DNA of 64,000 nucleotides from Aquabacterium sp. A3 (GTDB taxonomy: Bacteria > Pseudomonadota > Gammaproteobacteria > Burkholderiales > Burkholderiaceae_C), in contig NZ_JBBPEV010000001.1 in assembly GCF_038069945.1 (NCBI RefSeq), positions 1,054,001-1,118,000 of the forward strand. Reading direction: 5' to 3'. Every line of letters begins with the position of its first letter. The first letter of the stretch is position 1. The translations under genes and the position numbers were made by a program. This document shows, one piece after another, positions 1 to 7,922 of this stretch. The notes under the pieces are model-generated. The model was not told the origin of the DNA and did no database searches. It was given only the letters and a program-made list of their open reading frames with translations.

Positions 1-1
1 C

Positions 2-208
2 GCCTCGCTGGAAGAAACCCTGGACGTTCTGAGACGCAGCACCCGCTGGCGCATCGGTGATCGCCCCAGCGGAGACGCTGACCAGCACTACGTTGACTTC
101 GGATTCCGCCTGGACACCAAAGAGTTGCCCCGCCCGCTGCAAATCGGCATGGGCAATCAGGACACCTGGGACCTGGAACTGGAGCGGCAAGTGCAGCTTC
201 GGAACTGA
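2..208 (+). CDS. DUF4390-type protein, C-terminal part (5' end outside window)
   Basis: An open frame enters from the left edge and stops with TGA at 206-208, giving 68 residues that end in LERQVQLRN. The tail has the alternating hydrophilic and aromatic pattern (YVDFGFRLD, LPRPLQIG, WDLELE) that I associate with DUF4390 proteins, which commonly sit immediately upstream of ntrY in Burkholderiales. The kinase gene starts only 6 bases after the stop, so the two are probably co-transcribed. The start and any signal peptide lie outside the window, and the family name rests on the C-terminal fragment plus context. Its molecular function is not known to me. Confidence 0.6.
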   Translation, partial: ASLEETLDVLRRSTRWRIGDRPSGDADQHYVDFGFRLDTKELPRPLQIGMGNQDTWDLELERQVQLRN

Positions 209-214
209 GCCACG

Positions 215-2521
215 ATGGGCCCGATCAAACTCAACCGCTGGGCCTGGATCATCGCCAGCATCGCCTTGCTGGGTGGCGGACTGGTGCTGGGCTTTCTGCT
301 GGTGCTCACCACGCAGAACCAGGAGCGGTTCGAGCCCTACTTCGGCTGGCTGTGGTGGAGCAACATCGCCATTGCCGCCCTGCTCAGCCTGGTCATCCTG
401 CTGGCCCTGGGCCGGCTGGCCTTGCGCCTGCGCCGCCGCAAGTTCGGCAGCCAGTTGCTGCTCAAGCTGGCCGGCATCTTTGCGCTGGTGGCCCTGGTGC
501 CAGGCGTGCTGATCTACACCGTGTCGTACCAATTCGTGTCACGCAGCATCGAGACCTGGTTTGACGTGCGGGTTGAAGGCGCGCTGGACGCCGGCCTGAG
601 CCTGGCACAAGGCACCCTCGACACCCTGAGCACCGACCTGGCCAAATCCACCCGCCTGGCGGCTGAGCAGCACGTGCTCAACGACCGCACAGGCGAGCGC
701 ACGCCCAGCCTGCTGGAGCTGGAAATGCTGCGCGAGCGCGTGCGCGCCGAATACGCCGCCGTCGTCAACGAACACGGGCAGCTCATCCTCAGTGCCGAGG
801 CCATGGGGGCGTCGGCGCTGCGCACCGAGCGCATCGGCACCACGCTGCGCGACCGCGCCCGCCAAGACCGCGTGACGGTTGAAATCGAGGGCCTGGACGA
901 CCCTGGCACCACCGCCCGCATCGTGGCACTGGCCTGGATCCCCGAACAGGGCTTTGCCTTGCAGCAGCAGCAACGCTACCTGCTGGTCAGCCAGAACCTG
1001 CCCCCCGACATCGTGCGCCACGCCCTGGAGGTGCAGACCGCCTACCGCGACTACCAGCAACGCGCCCTGGGGCGCGCAGGCCTGCGCAGCATGTACATCG
1101 GCATCCTCACCCTCACGCTGGTGCTGGCGGTGTTTGGCGCCTTCTTGCTGGCCGCGATCCTGGGGCAGCAACTGGCCCGGCCCCTGCTCTTGCTGGCCGA
1201 AGGCGTCGAAGAAGTGGCCCGCGGCGACCTGCGGCCCAAAACGATCTTCACCTCCCAAGATGAGCTGGGCGGCCTCACGCGCGCGTTCGCCGCCATGACC
1301 CAGCAACTGGCCGATGCCAGACAGCTGGCCGACGACAGCGTGCAAGAGCTCGACAGTGCCCGCGCCCACCTGCAAACCGTGCTGGACAACCTCAGCGCTG
1401 GCGTGCTCGTGCTGGACGCCGCCGGGCGCCTCGTGCTGGTCAACCCCGGTGCCACCCGCATCTTGCGGCTGCCCATGTCGGCCTACATCGGCCGCCCGCT
1501 GACCGACGTCGCCGAGCTGCAGGAATTTGCGCGCGACATCCAGCTGCGGTTCGACGACCTCGCCCGCGACCCAACCCCCGGCGAGCGCCAACAATGGCAG
1601 CAGCCCTACACCCTGCAATTGCCCCAGCAAAGCGAACCGCTGCCCCTGCTGGTGCGCGGCGCCGACCTGCCGCCAGACGAACGACTGATCGTGTTCGATG
1701 ACCTCACCGAGGTCGTGTCTGCCCAGCGCGCCCAGGCCTGGAGCGAGGTGGCAAGACGCGTGGCCCACGAGATCAAGAACCCCTTGACCCCCATCCAGCT
1801 GTCTGCCGAGCGACTGCAGATGAAGCTGGAATCCCAATTGCCCGAGCCTGGGCAGCAACTGCTCAACCGCTCGGTCAACACCATCGTCACGCAGGTTCAG
1901 GCGCTCAAGACCCTGATCAATGAATTCAGGGACTTTGCCCGGCTGCCCACGGCCCAGCTCGCCCCGCTGGACCTCAATGAGCTGGTGCACGAGGTGACCG
2001 CACTGTACGGCGATGCACTGGAACAAGGGCGGCTTGTGCTGCAGCTCAGCCCCAACCTGCCGCCCATCCAGGGCGACGCCACGCTGCTGCGGCAAGTGGT
2101 GCACAACCTGGTTCAAAACGCGCTGGATGCCACGACCGAAAACGCCACCCCCGAGTCACCCGCCCGGGTGGAGCTGATCACCGATGCCCCCCTCAATGAG
2201 CAAGGCACGGTGCGCGCCGTGCGCCTGCGCGTGCGCGACAACGGCCCAGGCTTCACAGACAAGGTGCTCAAACGCGCCTTCGAGCCCTACCTCACCACCA
2301 AAGCCAAAGGCACCGGCCTGGGCCTGGCCGTGGTCAAGAAAGTGGCCGACGAGCACCACGCCCTGGTCAAGCTCCGCAACCGCCACGCCACCGAATCGAA
2401 CGCCGCCCTAGGGTATCCCTCCGACGGCCAGCCGGTGATCGGGGCGCAAGTTTCGTTATCATTTTCGGTGCTGTCATCAGAATCCCATTTACCATCGGGC
2501 ACACACGACGAACATGCCTGA
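215..2521 (+). CDS. ntrY: NtrY-type membrane sensor histidine kinase
   Basis: This is a 768-residue sensor kinase of the NtrY class, which in other proteobacteria responds to nitrogen or redox state and phosphorylates NtrX. Hydrophobic segments lie near residues 8-30, 45-66 and 83-107; a periplasmic or extracytoplasmic region follows, then another membrane helix near 292-317. A HAMP linker (LARPLLLLAEGVEEVARGDL) comes next, then a PAS region around 385-450. The HisKA box ARRVAHEIKNPLTP carries the predicted phospho-accepting His518. The catalytic ATPase domain shows DNGPGF and GTGLGLAVVKK. Length and architecture match NtrY. The response regulator gene starts 18 bases downstream, forming a two-component operon. 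The actual signal sensed here is unknown. Confidence 0.93.
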   Translation: MGPIKLNRWAWIIASIALLGGGLVLGFLLVLTTQNQERFEPYFGWLWWSNIAIAALLSLVILLALGRLALRLRRRKFGSQLLLKLAGIFALVALVPGVLIYTVSYQFVSRSIETWFDVRVEGALDAGLSLAQGTLDTLSTDLAKSTRLAAEQHVLNDRTGERTPSLLELEMLRERVRAEYAAVVNEHGQLILSAEAMGASALRTERIGTTLRDRARQDRVTVEIEGLDDPGTTARIVALAWIPEQGFALQQQQRYLLVSQNLPPDIVRHALEVQTAYRDYQQRALGRAGLRSMYIGILTLTLVLAVFGAFLLAAILGQQLARPLLLLAEGVEEVARGDLRPKTIFTSQDELGGLTRAFAAMTQQLADARQLADDSVQELDSARAHLQTVLDNLSAGVLVLDAAGRLVLVNPGATRILRLPMSAYIGRPLTDVAELQEFARDIQLRFDDLARDPTPGERQQWQQPYTLQLPQQSEPLPLLVRGADLPPDERLIVFDDLTEVVSAQRAQAWSEVARRVAHEIKNPLTPIQLSAERLQMKLESQLPEPGQQLLNRSVNTIVTQVQALKTLINEFRDFARLPTAQLAPLDLNELVHEVTALYGDALEQGRLVLQLSPNLPPIQGDATLLRQVVHNLVQNALDATTENATPESPARVELITDAPLNEQGTVRAVRLRVRDNGPGFTDKVLKRAFEPYLTTKAKGTGLGLAVVKKVADEHHALVKLRNRHATESNAALGYPSDGQPVIGAQVSLSFSVLSSESHLPSGTHDEHA

Positions 2522-2539
2522 CTGGCGTACCGACATTTC

Positions 2540-3418
2540 ATGGCCACCATTCTTGTAGTAGACGACGAGCTGGGCATCCGCGCCCTCCTGAGCGAAATCC
2601 TGAGCGACGAAGGCCACACGGTCGAAGTCGCTGAAAACGCGGCCACGGCCCGCATCCAGCGCGAGCGGGTCAAGCCCGACCTCGTCTTGCTCGACATCTG
2701 GATGCCCGATGTCGATGGCGTCACGCTGCTCAAAGAGTGGTCAGCGGGCGGTCAACTGACGATGCCGGTCATCATGATGTCCGGCCACGGCACGATCGAC
2801 ACCGCCGTCGAGGCCACCAAATTTGGGGCCCACTCGTTCCTCGAGAAGCCGATCACCATGCAGAAACTGCTGCGCACGGTCGAACAGGCCCTGAGCAAAC
2901 CGGCCACGCCGGCTGCACGTGGTCAGGCCCCGGTGCATCTGGCCACCGTCACGCCCATCACGGCCGCCTCCTCGTACAGCCAGGGCCTGGCCACCCAGCA
3001 CGCCAGCCCCCTGCGCACCGAGATGGTGGCCCCGATGGTGGCTGCCGAAGTGGCCCACGCCCACCCCGCAGCTCACCATGCACCTGTGGCGCCACAACCA
3101 GCCTATGCCTATGGCGCGCCAGCACACCATGCATCGGCCCACCCCCACGCCATGGGCGCGGCCACGCCGGCCATGCACCACGCGCCCCTGCATGTCAGCA
3201 CCGGGCCCTCTCACGAGCAGCTGTTCCAGCTGGACCGCCCCTTGCGCGAAGCGCGTGACGACTTCGAGCGCGCGTACTTCGAGTTCCATCTGGCGCGCGA
3301 AGGCGGCAGCATGACCCGTGTGGCCGAGAAGACCGGCCTGGAGCGCACCCACCTGTATCGAAAATTGAAACAGTTGGGCGTTGATCTGGGACGCGCCAAA
3401 AAATCGGCTTCAAATTGA
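2540..3418 (+). CDS. ntrX: NtrX-like response regulator lacking the AAA+ domain
   Basis: This is a 292-residue response regulator, the presumed partner of the upstream NtrY kinase. The receiver domain fills about residues 1-125: acidic pair VVDDE near 7-10, phospho-acceptor Asp52 in LLDIWMPD, a switch Ser in MMSGHG and Lys in FLEKPI. The C-terminal 55 residues form a Fis-type helix-turn-helix (MTRVAEKTGLERTHLYRKL). Canonical NtrX is about 450 residues with a sigma-54-interacting AAA+ ATPase between these parts. Here the middle is only about 110 residues of Ala/His/Pro-rich sequence with no Walker motifs and no GAFTGA loop. It should therefore bind DNA but not activate sigma-54 polymerase in the classic way. 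The reading frame is intact, so this is not a simple frameshift. Confidence 0.88.
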   Translation: MATILVVDDELGIRALLSEILSDEGHTVEVAENAATARIQRERVKPDLVLLDIWMPDVDGVTLLKEWSAGGQLTMPVIMMSGHGTIDTAVEATKFGAHSFLEKPITMQKLLRTVEQALSKPATPAARGQAPVHLATVTPITAASSYSQGLATQHASPLRTEMVAPMVAAEVAHAHPAAHHAPVAPQPAYAYGAPAHHASAHPHAMGAATPAMHHAPLHVSTGPSHEQLFQLDRPLREARDDFERAYFEFHLAREGGSMTRVAEKTGLERTHLYRKLKQLGVDLGRAKKSASN

Positions 3419-3420
3419 TG

Positions 3421-3426
3421 TATAGT
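3421..3426 (+). promoter_or_regulatory. Possible -10 element for tRNA-Phe
   Basis: TATAGT lies about 46 bases upstream of the mature tRNA-Phe 5' end, just after the ntrX stop codon. No convincing -35 hexamer is visible at 16-18 bases upstream (that stretch lies inside the end of ntrX). The call rests on the hexamer and its position only. Confidence 0.3.
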
Positions 3427-3471
3427 CTAGGTCTTCGCTGATCACTGCCCTTCAGGCACATCAACGAAACA

Positions 3472-3547
3472 GGCCAAGTAGCTCAGTTGGTAGAGCAGCG
3501 GATTGAAAATCCGCGTGTCGGTGGTTCGATTCCGCCCTTGGCCACCA
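3472..3547 (+). tRNA. tRNA-Phe (anticodon GAA)
   Basis: This is a 76-base cloverleaf with the CCA end encoded. The acceptor stem GGCCAAG pairs with CTTGGCC. The D-arm is GCTC-AGTTGGTAGA-GAGC-like, and the anticodon arm GCGGATTGAAAATCCGC presents GAA. The T-arm contains GGTTCGATTCC. The GAA anticodon reads UUC and UUU, hence phenylalanine. It is followed at once by a strong rho-independent terminator. I see no integrase gene or duplicated 3' end nearby, so there is no sign that it serves as an integration site. Confidence 0.97.
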
Positions 3548-3554
3548 AATTCGA

Positions 3555-3578
3555 CGCCCAGCACCGCTGGGCGTTTTT
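3555..3578 (+). terminator. Rho-independent terminator after tRNA-Phe
   Basis: A perfect 8-bp GC-rich stem (CGCCCAGC at 3555-3562 with GCTGGGCG at 3566-3573) encloses a 3-base loop and is followed by five T residues (3574-3578). It starts 8 bases after the tRNA CCA end and should terminate the tRNA transcript. Confidence 0.93.
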
Positions 3579-3647
3579 CATTTCTGCCCCCAACGGCGTC
3601 AGGTGATTCGCAGGCTGCTAGGATGACCTCAACCTGTCACCTGTCTG

Positions 3648-4898
3648 ATGCTGAGAACGTTTGAACCCCTGGCTGCGCTGCTGGCCGGCGTGGCCCTGCT
3701 GATGCTGGGCCATGGCCTGCTGGGCACCGTGCTGGCCGTGCGCGGCGGGCTGGAGGGCTTTGGCAGCCAGACGCTGGGCGCCATCGGCGCCATGTACTTC
3801 GTGGGCTTCCTGGTGGGCACCTACCTGGCGCCCCGGATGATCCAGCGCGTCGGGCACGTGCGGGCATTCGCCTTCTTCACGGCGCTGGTGGCCTGTTCGG
3901 CCTTGCTGCACGAGCTGGTGCCCACCGCCGTGATGTGGCTTGTGCTGAGGCTGCTCACCGGCATGTCCATGGTGGGCTTCTACACCATCGTCGAAAGCTG
4001 GCTCAACAGCCATGCCCTGCCTGAACACCGCAGCCGGGTCTTTGCCGTCTACATGGCCGTCAACCTGGGCGCCCTGGCGCTGTCGCAACAAATGCTGCAC
4101 TGGAGCAACCCGGGCGGCCACGTGCTGTTTTCGATTGCCGCCTTGAGCATCTGCGCAGCCATCATGCCGCTGGCCGCCACCCGTCTGGCGCAACCGGCCA
4201 TCGAAGGCATTGCCGGCCTGGGCTTGAAATCACTGTACGCCAAGGCGCCCGTGGCCTGCTCGGCCAGCTTCCTGTCCGGTTTCTCTCAAGGTGCGTTCTG
4301 GGGGCTGGGCGCGGTGTGGGCCGACAAAAGCGGCTTGGGTACCACCGGGGTGGCCTGGTTCATGACCGCGGTCATCGTGGGCGGCGCGCTGCTGCAGTGG
4401 CCCATCGGGCAGATCACCAATCGGCTGGACCGTGGCCACGTGATCACCTTCGTGGCCGTGGGGGCCGCCCTGTGTGCGGCACTGCTGCAACTGGCCAGCC
4501 CCCATGGGCTGAACGCTGTCCTGGCGGTTGCTTTTCTGTATGGGGGGTTTGCCTTCGCGCTCTACCCCATGGCCATGGCCCGGATGATGGACCGCCTGCA
4601 GCCCACCGAAATCCTGGCCGGCTGCACCAGCTTGCTGCTCATGCACGGCGTGGGTGCGGCCATCGGCCCCATCGTGGCGGGCGGGCTCATGCAACAGTTT
4701 GGCCCACCCGCACTCACCGCGTGGTTCACCGGGGTGGAGTTGCTGCTGGGCTTGTCGGCCTGGTACCTGTCACGCCGCGTGCCTGCCGACATCGGCCATC
4801 AAACGGCGTTCACGCCCATGTTCAGAACCTCCCCCACGGCCATGGAAATGCTGGAGCCCGCCGCCCAGGACGCCGGGGCAGGCAAACCATCGGCCTGA
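3648..4898 (+). CDS. MFS transporter (YcaD-like)
   Basis: This is a 416-residue polytopic membrane protein with about 12 hydrophobic segments, the length and pattern of major facilitator superfamily carriers. The stretch LVLRLLTGMSMVGFYTIVES and the intracellular-loop motif LNSHALPEHRSRVFAVYM resemble the YcaD/YfkF-type subgroup, whose substrates are poorly defined. The ATG at 3648 is used; the gene begins about 70 bases after the tRNA terminator, so it probably has its own promoter. It points in the same direction as the polysaccharide deacetylase that starts about 50 bases downstream. The transported compound cannot be inferred from the sequence. Confidence 0.85.
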   Translation: MLRTFEPLAALLAGVALLMLGHGLLGTVLAVRGGLEGFGSQTLGAIGAMYFVGFLVGTYLAPRMIQRVGHVRAFAFFTALVACSALLHELVPTAVMWLVLRLLTGMSMVGFYTIVESWLNSHALPEHRSRVFAVYMAVNLGALALSQQMLHWSNPGGHVLFSIAALSICAAIMPLAATRLAQPAIEGIAGLGLKSLYAKAPVACSASFLSGFSQGAFWGLGAVWADKSGLGTTGVAWFMTAVIVGGALLQWPIGQITNRLDRGHVITFVAVGAALCAALLQLASPHGLNAVLAVAFLYGGFAFALYPMAMARMMDRLQPTEILAGCTSLLLMHGVGAAIGPIVAGGLMQQFGPPALTAWFTGVELLLGLSAWYLSRRVPADIGHQTAFTPMFRTSPTAMEMLEPAAQDAGAGKPSA

Positions 4899-4950
4899 CC
4901 ACCCCAGCCCGCCCCAGGCCAACGCTGCGCTCTGTTAACATCCGCCGGCC

Positions 4951-5736
4951 GTGCCCGAACGATCCTCGTCCATGCGCCCACCCGCCGCGCCCCCCCTGTC
5001 GATCTTGATGTACCACCAGATTGGTCGCTACCCGCGCCCGTCGGCACATCGCGCGCTGTTTTGCCACATCGATCGGTTCAAGGCCCAACTGAGCTATTTC
5101 AAATGGATGGGCGTGGACGTGCTGTCCATGGACCAGGCCCACGCCTGCTTGTTCGAGGGGCGGCCACTGAAACGCCGTGCTGTGGTCATCACGGTGGATG
5201 ACGGTTATGACGACTTTCGAGAGCACGCCTGGCCTGCCCTGAAAGCCCATGGATTTCCGGCGATGGTCTATTTGGTGAGCGCGCTGGTGGGCAAACAGGC
5301 CGACTGGTTGTCAGACCGCCCTGAATTGCCTCGCCTCATGGACGCGGGGGCCATCAGGCAATTGCGGCGAGAAGGCTGCGATTTCGGCTCGCACGCGATG
5401 ACGCACCCGCGCCTGTCCACACTCAGCGCGGGCCAGCAACGCCAGGAGATCATGGGCAGCAAGCAAGCCCTCGAAGACCTGCTGGGCGAAGGCGTTGAGC
5501 ACTTCTGCTATCCCTTTGGTGACTACACCGAACGCTCACGCGACATGGTGCAAGAAGCCGGCTACCGCACGGCCACCACCTGCATCCGTGGCGCTGCCAA
5601 CTTTTCAGACAACCCGTACGAGCTGACGCGCAAAGCCATTTCATATGGCGACAACCTCGTCGGGTTCGCGTGGAAGTTGCATGCCAAACACGCGCGCAAG
5701 GGCCAGGCCGCACTGCCCGACCGCGTCGCCGCGTGA
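4951..5736 (+). CDS. Polysaccharide deacetylase (NodB domain)
   Basis: This is a 261-residue carbohydrate esterase family 4 enzyme, predicted to remove N- or O-acetyl groups from a polysaccharide using a metal ion. Visible motifs are TVDDGYDD (81-88) with the catalytic and metal-binding aspartates, the metal-binding His pair H148 and H152 in SHAMTHPRLS, and the CYPFGDY motif near 186-192. No signal peptide is evident, so it may act in the cytoplasm or on a lipid-linked intermediate. The GTG at 4951 gives the longest form; the ATG at 4972 is an equally plausible start. It begins a run of glycosyltransferase genes and probably belongs to the LPS-core operon. Confidence 0.88.
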   Translation: MPERSSSMRPPAAPPLSILMYHQIGRYPRPSAHRALFCHIDRFKAQLSYFKWMGVDVLSMDQAHACLFEGRPLKRRAVVITVDDGYDDFREHAWPALKAHGFPAMVYLVSALVGKQADWLSDRPELPRLMDAGAIRQLRREGCDFGSHAMTHPRLSTLSAGQQRQEIMGSKQALEDLLGEGVEHFCYPFGDYTERSRDMVQEAGYRTATTCIRGAANFSDNPYELTRKAISYGDNLVGFAWKLHAKHARKGQAALPDRVAA

Positions 5737-5750
5737 AGCTTGACGAAAGC

Positions 5751-6827
5751 ATGCGCATCGTCCACGTCCTGCACAGCCATGGCTACGGTGGCGCTGAAAA
5801 CCACGCCTTGCTGATGATGACCCTGCAGCGCCAGACAGGGCACGATGTTTGTTATGCAGGACCGCTGGACTCGTGGCTGGGCCGTGAATGCGAGGCAGCC
5901 GGCATCCCCAGCGAACACATTCCCATGCATGGGTTGTTCGATCTGTGGTCACACTACAAGCTTCGGGCCTTGCTCAAACGCTTTCGTGCAGACATCGTGC
6001 ACGGCCACCTCATCCGTGGCGCCATGTATGCCGGTCGCGCGGGTCACCGCCACCGCGCCCCGGTGGCCCTCTGCACCGCCCACGCCACCACGGCGCGCAC
6101 GCACATGCAGCGCTGTGCGCACATCATCGCGGTGTCGGGTGCCGTGCGCGATGGCCTGCTGAAGGCAGGCTATGCGCCAGACGACGTCAGCCTCATCTAC
6201 AACGGCGTGCCCGAGGCGCCGCCATCGCCAAGCGCCGAACAACGGCAAACCCTCAGGCGGGCGCTGGGCATCCCTGATGGGGCGTTTGCGGTGGTCCACG
6301 TGGGGCGATTCGTGCGCGACAAAGGCCAGGATCTGCTGATCGAGGCCATGAACTCCCTGCCCGCAGACGTGCACCTCTACCTGGTGGGCGACCCTGACAC
6401 CGACTACGGCAGAAACGTGCTGACGGCACTGTCCAGCCAGCCTGCCTTGGCCGCCCGCGTGCACAGCCTGGGCTTTCGCCCAGACGTACCCCAACTGTTG
6501 CCCGCCTTTGATGCGTTTGCACTGGCATCTCGCCGCGAGGCCCTGTCCATCGCCGTGATCGAAGCCTTTGCGGCAGGCCTGCCCGTGGTGGCCACCGATG
6601 TGGGCGGTGTGCCAGAAATCGTGCGCCACGAAGACACAGGGCTGCTCGTGCCCACCGAGAACGCCACCGCCCTGGCAGGCGGCATCCATCGGTTGCAGGC
6701 CGATGCGCCCTTGCGCGCCCACCTGGTGGCCCAAGGCGGGCGACTCTACCGTGAACAGCTCACCGCACAGAGCATGCTCAACCACACGCTGGCGCTGTAT
6801 CAGCGCTGCCTGACCAGCACCCGCTGA
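5751..6827 (+). CDS. Glycosyltransferase family 4
   Basis: This is a 358-residue GT-B fold retaining glycosyltransferase. The N-terminal acceptor domain begins MRIVHVLHSHGYGGAE, whose GGAE loop is typical of GT4 enzymes. The C-terminal nucleotide-sugar domain starts near FAVVHVGRFVRDKGQDLL (about 180) and carries the EX7E motif at E263 and E271, followed by GLPVVATDVGGVPEIV. The ATG at 5751 is chosen because conserved sequence starts there; the same frame is open further upstream, but that part overlaps the deacetylase gene. The sugar and acceptor are unknown; context suggests LPS core or another surface glycan. Confidence 0.9.
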   Translation: MRIVHVLHSHGYGGAENHALLMMTLQRQTGHDVCYAGPLDSWLGRECEAAGIPSEHIPMHGLFDLWSHYKLRALLKRFRADIVHGHLIRGAMYAGRAGHRHRAPVALCTAHATTARTHMQRCAHIIAVSGAVRDGLLKAGYAPDDVSLIYNGVPEAPPSPSAEQRQTLRRALGIPDGAFAVVHVGRFVRDKGQDLLIEAMNSLPADVHLYLVGDPDTDYGRNVLTALSSQPALAARVHSLGFRPDVPQLLPAFDAFALASRREALSIAVIEAFAAGLPVVATDVGGVPEIVRHEDTGLLVPTENATALAGGIHRLQADAPLRAHLVAQGGRLYREQLTAQSMLNHTLALYQRCLTSTR

Positions 6828-6839
6828 GGCATTGATGCC

Positions 6840-7922
6840 ATGAGCACCAAGCACCCCGAGCCCCGTCGCATCCTTGTCGTCCGCCTCTCGGCCCTGGGCG
6901 ACATCGTCATGGCCTCGGGCCTCATCCCCGCCCTGAAAGCGCGGTTTCCTCGGGCCGAGGTGTCCTGGGTGTGCGAACCGGTGTGCGCACCGCTGCTCAA
7001 GCACAACCCGCGCCTCAAGCAGGTCATCATCTGGCCGCGTGGCGAGTGGCAAGCCTTGCTCAAGGCCAGGCGCTACCTGGCGCTGTGGCGCGCCATCCGC
7101 ACCTTCCGGGCCCAACTGAAGGCCGAGCAATTCGACCTCGTGCTCGATGGCCAGGGCCTGCTCAAGAGCGGCCTGGTGGCCTGGTTCACCGGCGCGCCCC
7201 GGCGCGTCAGCATCATCGCCCGAGAGGGCAGCCACCGGCTGGTTCACGAGGTGGTCACGCCACCGCCTGGGGCCGACCCGGTGATGGGCTCGGAGTACCG
7301 CTACGTGGCCCATTACCTGGGCGCGCCACAGGGCAGTTTTGTGCACGACCTGGCCGTGGGTGAAGCGCAGCGCGCGCGCGCTCGCGAGGTGCTGCGTGAG
7401 CGCCTGCAGGCGGCTGGGGAGAACGCCCCGGGCGCCAGGCCCTTGGTGGTGTTGGCCCCCTTCACCACCCGCCCGCAAAAGCATTGGGTGGAAGCCAACT
7501 GGTCCGAACTCGGCCGGCAGATGCTGGCGCGTGGGCTGCAACCCGTGGTGCTGGGCGGCCCCGCCGACCGCGAAGCGGCCGAACGCATCTGCGCGGGCCA
7601 ACCGCAGTTGCTGAACCTGGCCGGCGCCTTGAAGCTCGATGAAAGCGTGGCGCTGATCGCCGACGCGCAGCTGCTGGTGGGGGTGGACACGGGCCTGACA
7701 CACATGGGCTCGGCGCTGCGCATCCCGACCGTGGCGCTCTTCGGCTCGACGCGTCCCTATCGGGAGGGCCCGACCGCCCGAACACGCATCCTGTACGACG
7801 CCCTGCCCTGCTCACCCTGCCGCCGTCGCCCCACCTGCAACGGCGCCTTCACCTGCATGACGGGGCTGACCACCGAGCGCGTGCTGCAAGCGGCCATCGT
7901 TCAGCTGGAGACGCAGTCATGA
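6840..7922 (+). CDS. Glycosyltransferase family 9, heptosyltransferase type (WaaC-like)
   Basis: This is a 360-residue ADP-heptose:LPS heptosyltransferase-family enzyme. The N-terminus ILVVRLSALGDIVMASGLIP has the family's glycine-acidic loop, LDGQGLLKSGLVAWFTGAPRR matches the WaaC-type acceptor-side motif, and VDTGLTHMGSALRIPTVAL (from about residue 282) matches the ADP-heptose-binding part. The C-terminal cluster CSPCRRRPTCNGAFTCM is Cys-rich, as seen in several GT9 proteins. The gene's TGA overlaps the next gene's ATG by 4 bases, so translation is probably coupled. With the full ADP-heptose pathway a few kilobases away, transfer of inner-core heptose is the likely role. Which heptose position it adds is not resolved. 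Confidence 0.85.
   Translation: MSTKHPEPRRILVVRLSALGDIVMASGLIPALKARFPRAEVSWVCEPVCAPLLKHNPRLKQVIIWPRGEWQALLKARRYLALWRAIRTFRAQLKAEQFDLVLDGQGLLKSGLVAWFTGAPRRVSIIAREGSHRLVHEVVTPPPGADPVMGSEYRYVAHYLGAPQGSFVHDLAVGEAQRARAREVLRERLQAAGENAPGARPLVVLAPFTTRPQKHWVEANWSELGRQMLARGLQPVVLGGPADREAAERICAGQPQLLNLAGALKLDESVALIADAQLLVGVDTGLTHMGSALRIPTVALFGSTRPYREGPTARTRILYDALPCSPCRRRPTCNGAFTCMTGLTTERVLQAAIVQLETQS

Noticed and set aside
539..2116. Long open frame (525 codons) on the minus strand opposite ntrY
   Set aside because: It is antisense to a gene with clear kinase motifs, and its translation is low-complexity with no recognisable domain. In GC-rich DNA such antisense frames arise from codon bias.
3472..3547. 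tRNA-Phe as an integration site for a genomic island
   Set aside because: No integrase gene, no direct repeat of the tRNA 3' end and no composition change follow it.
5949..7703. 584-codon minus-strand open frame opposite the GT4 and GT9 genes
   Set aside because: Both plus-strand genes have strong family motifs; the antisense translation is His/Gln/Gly-rich with no domain.
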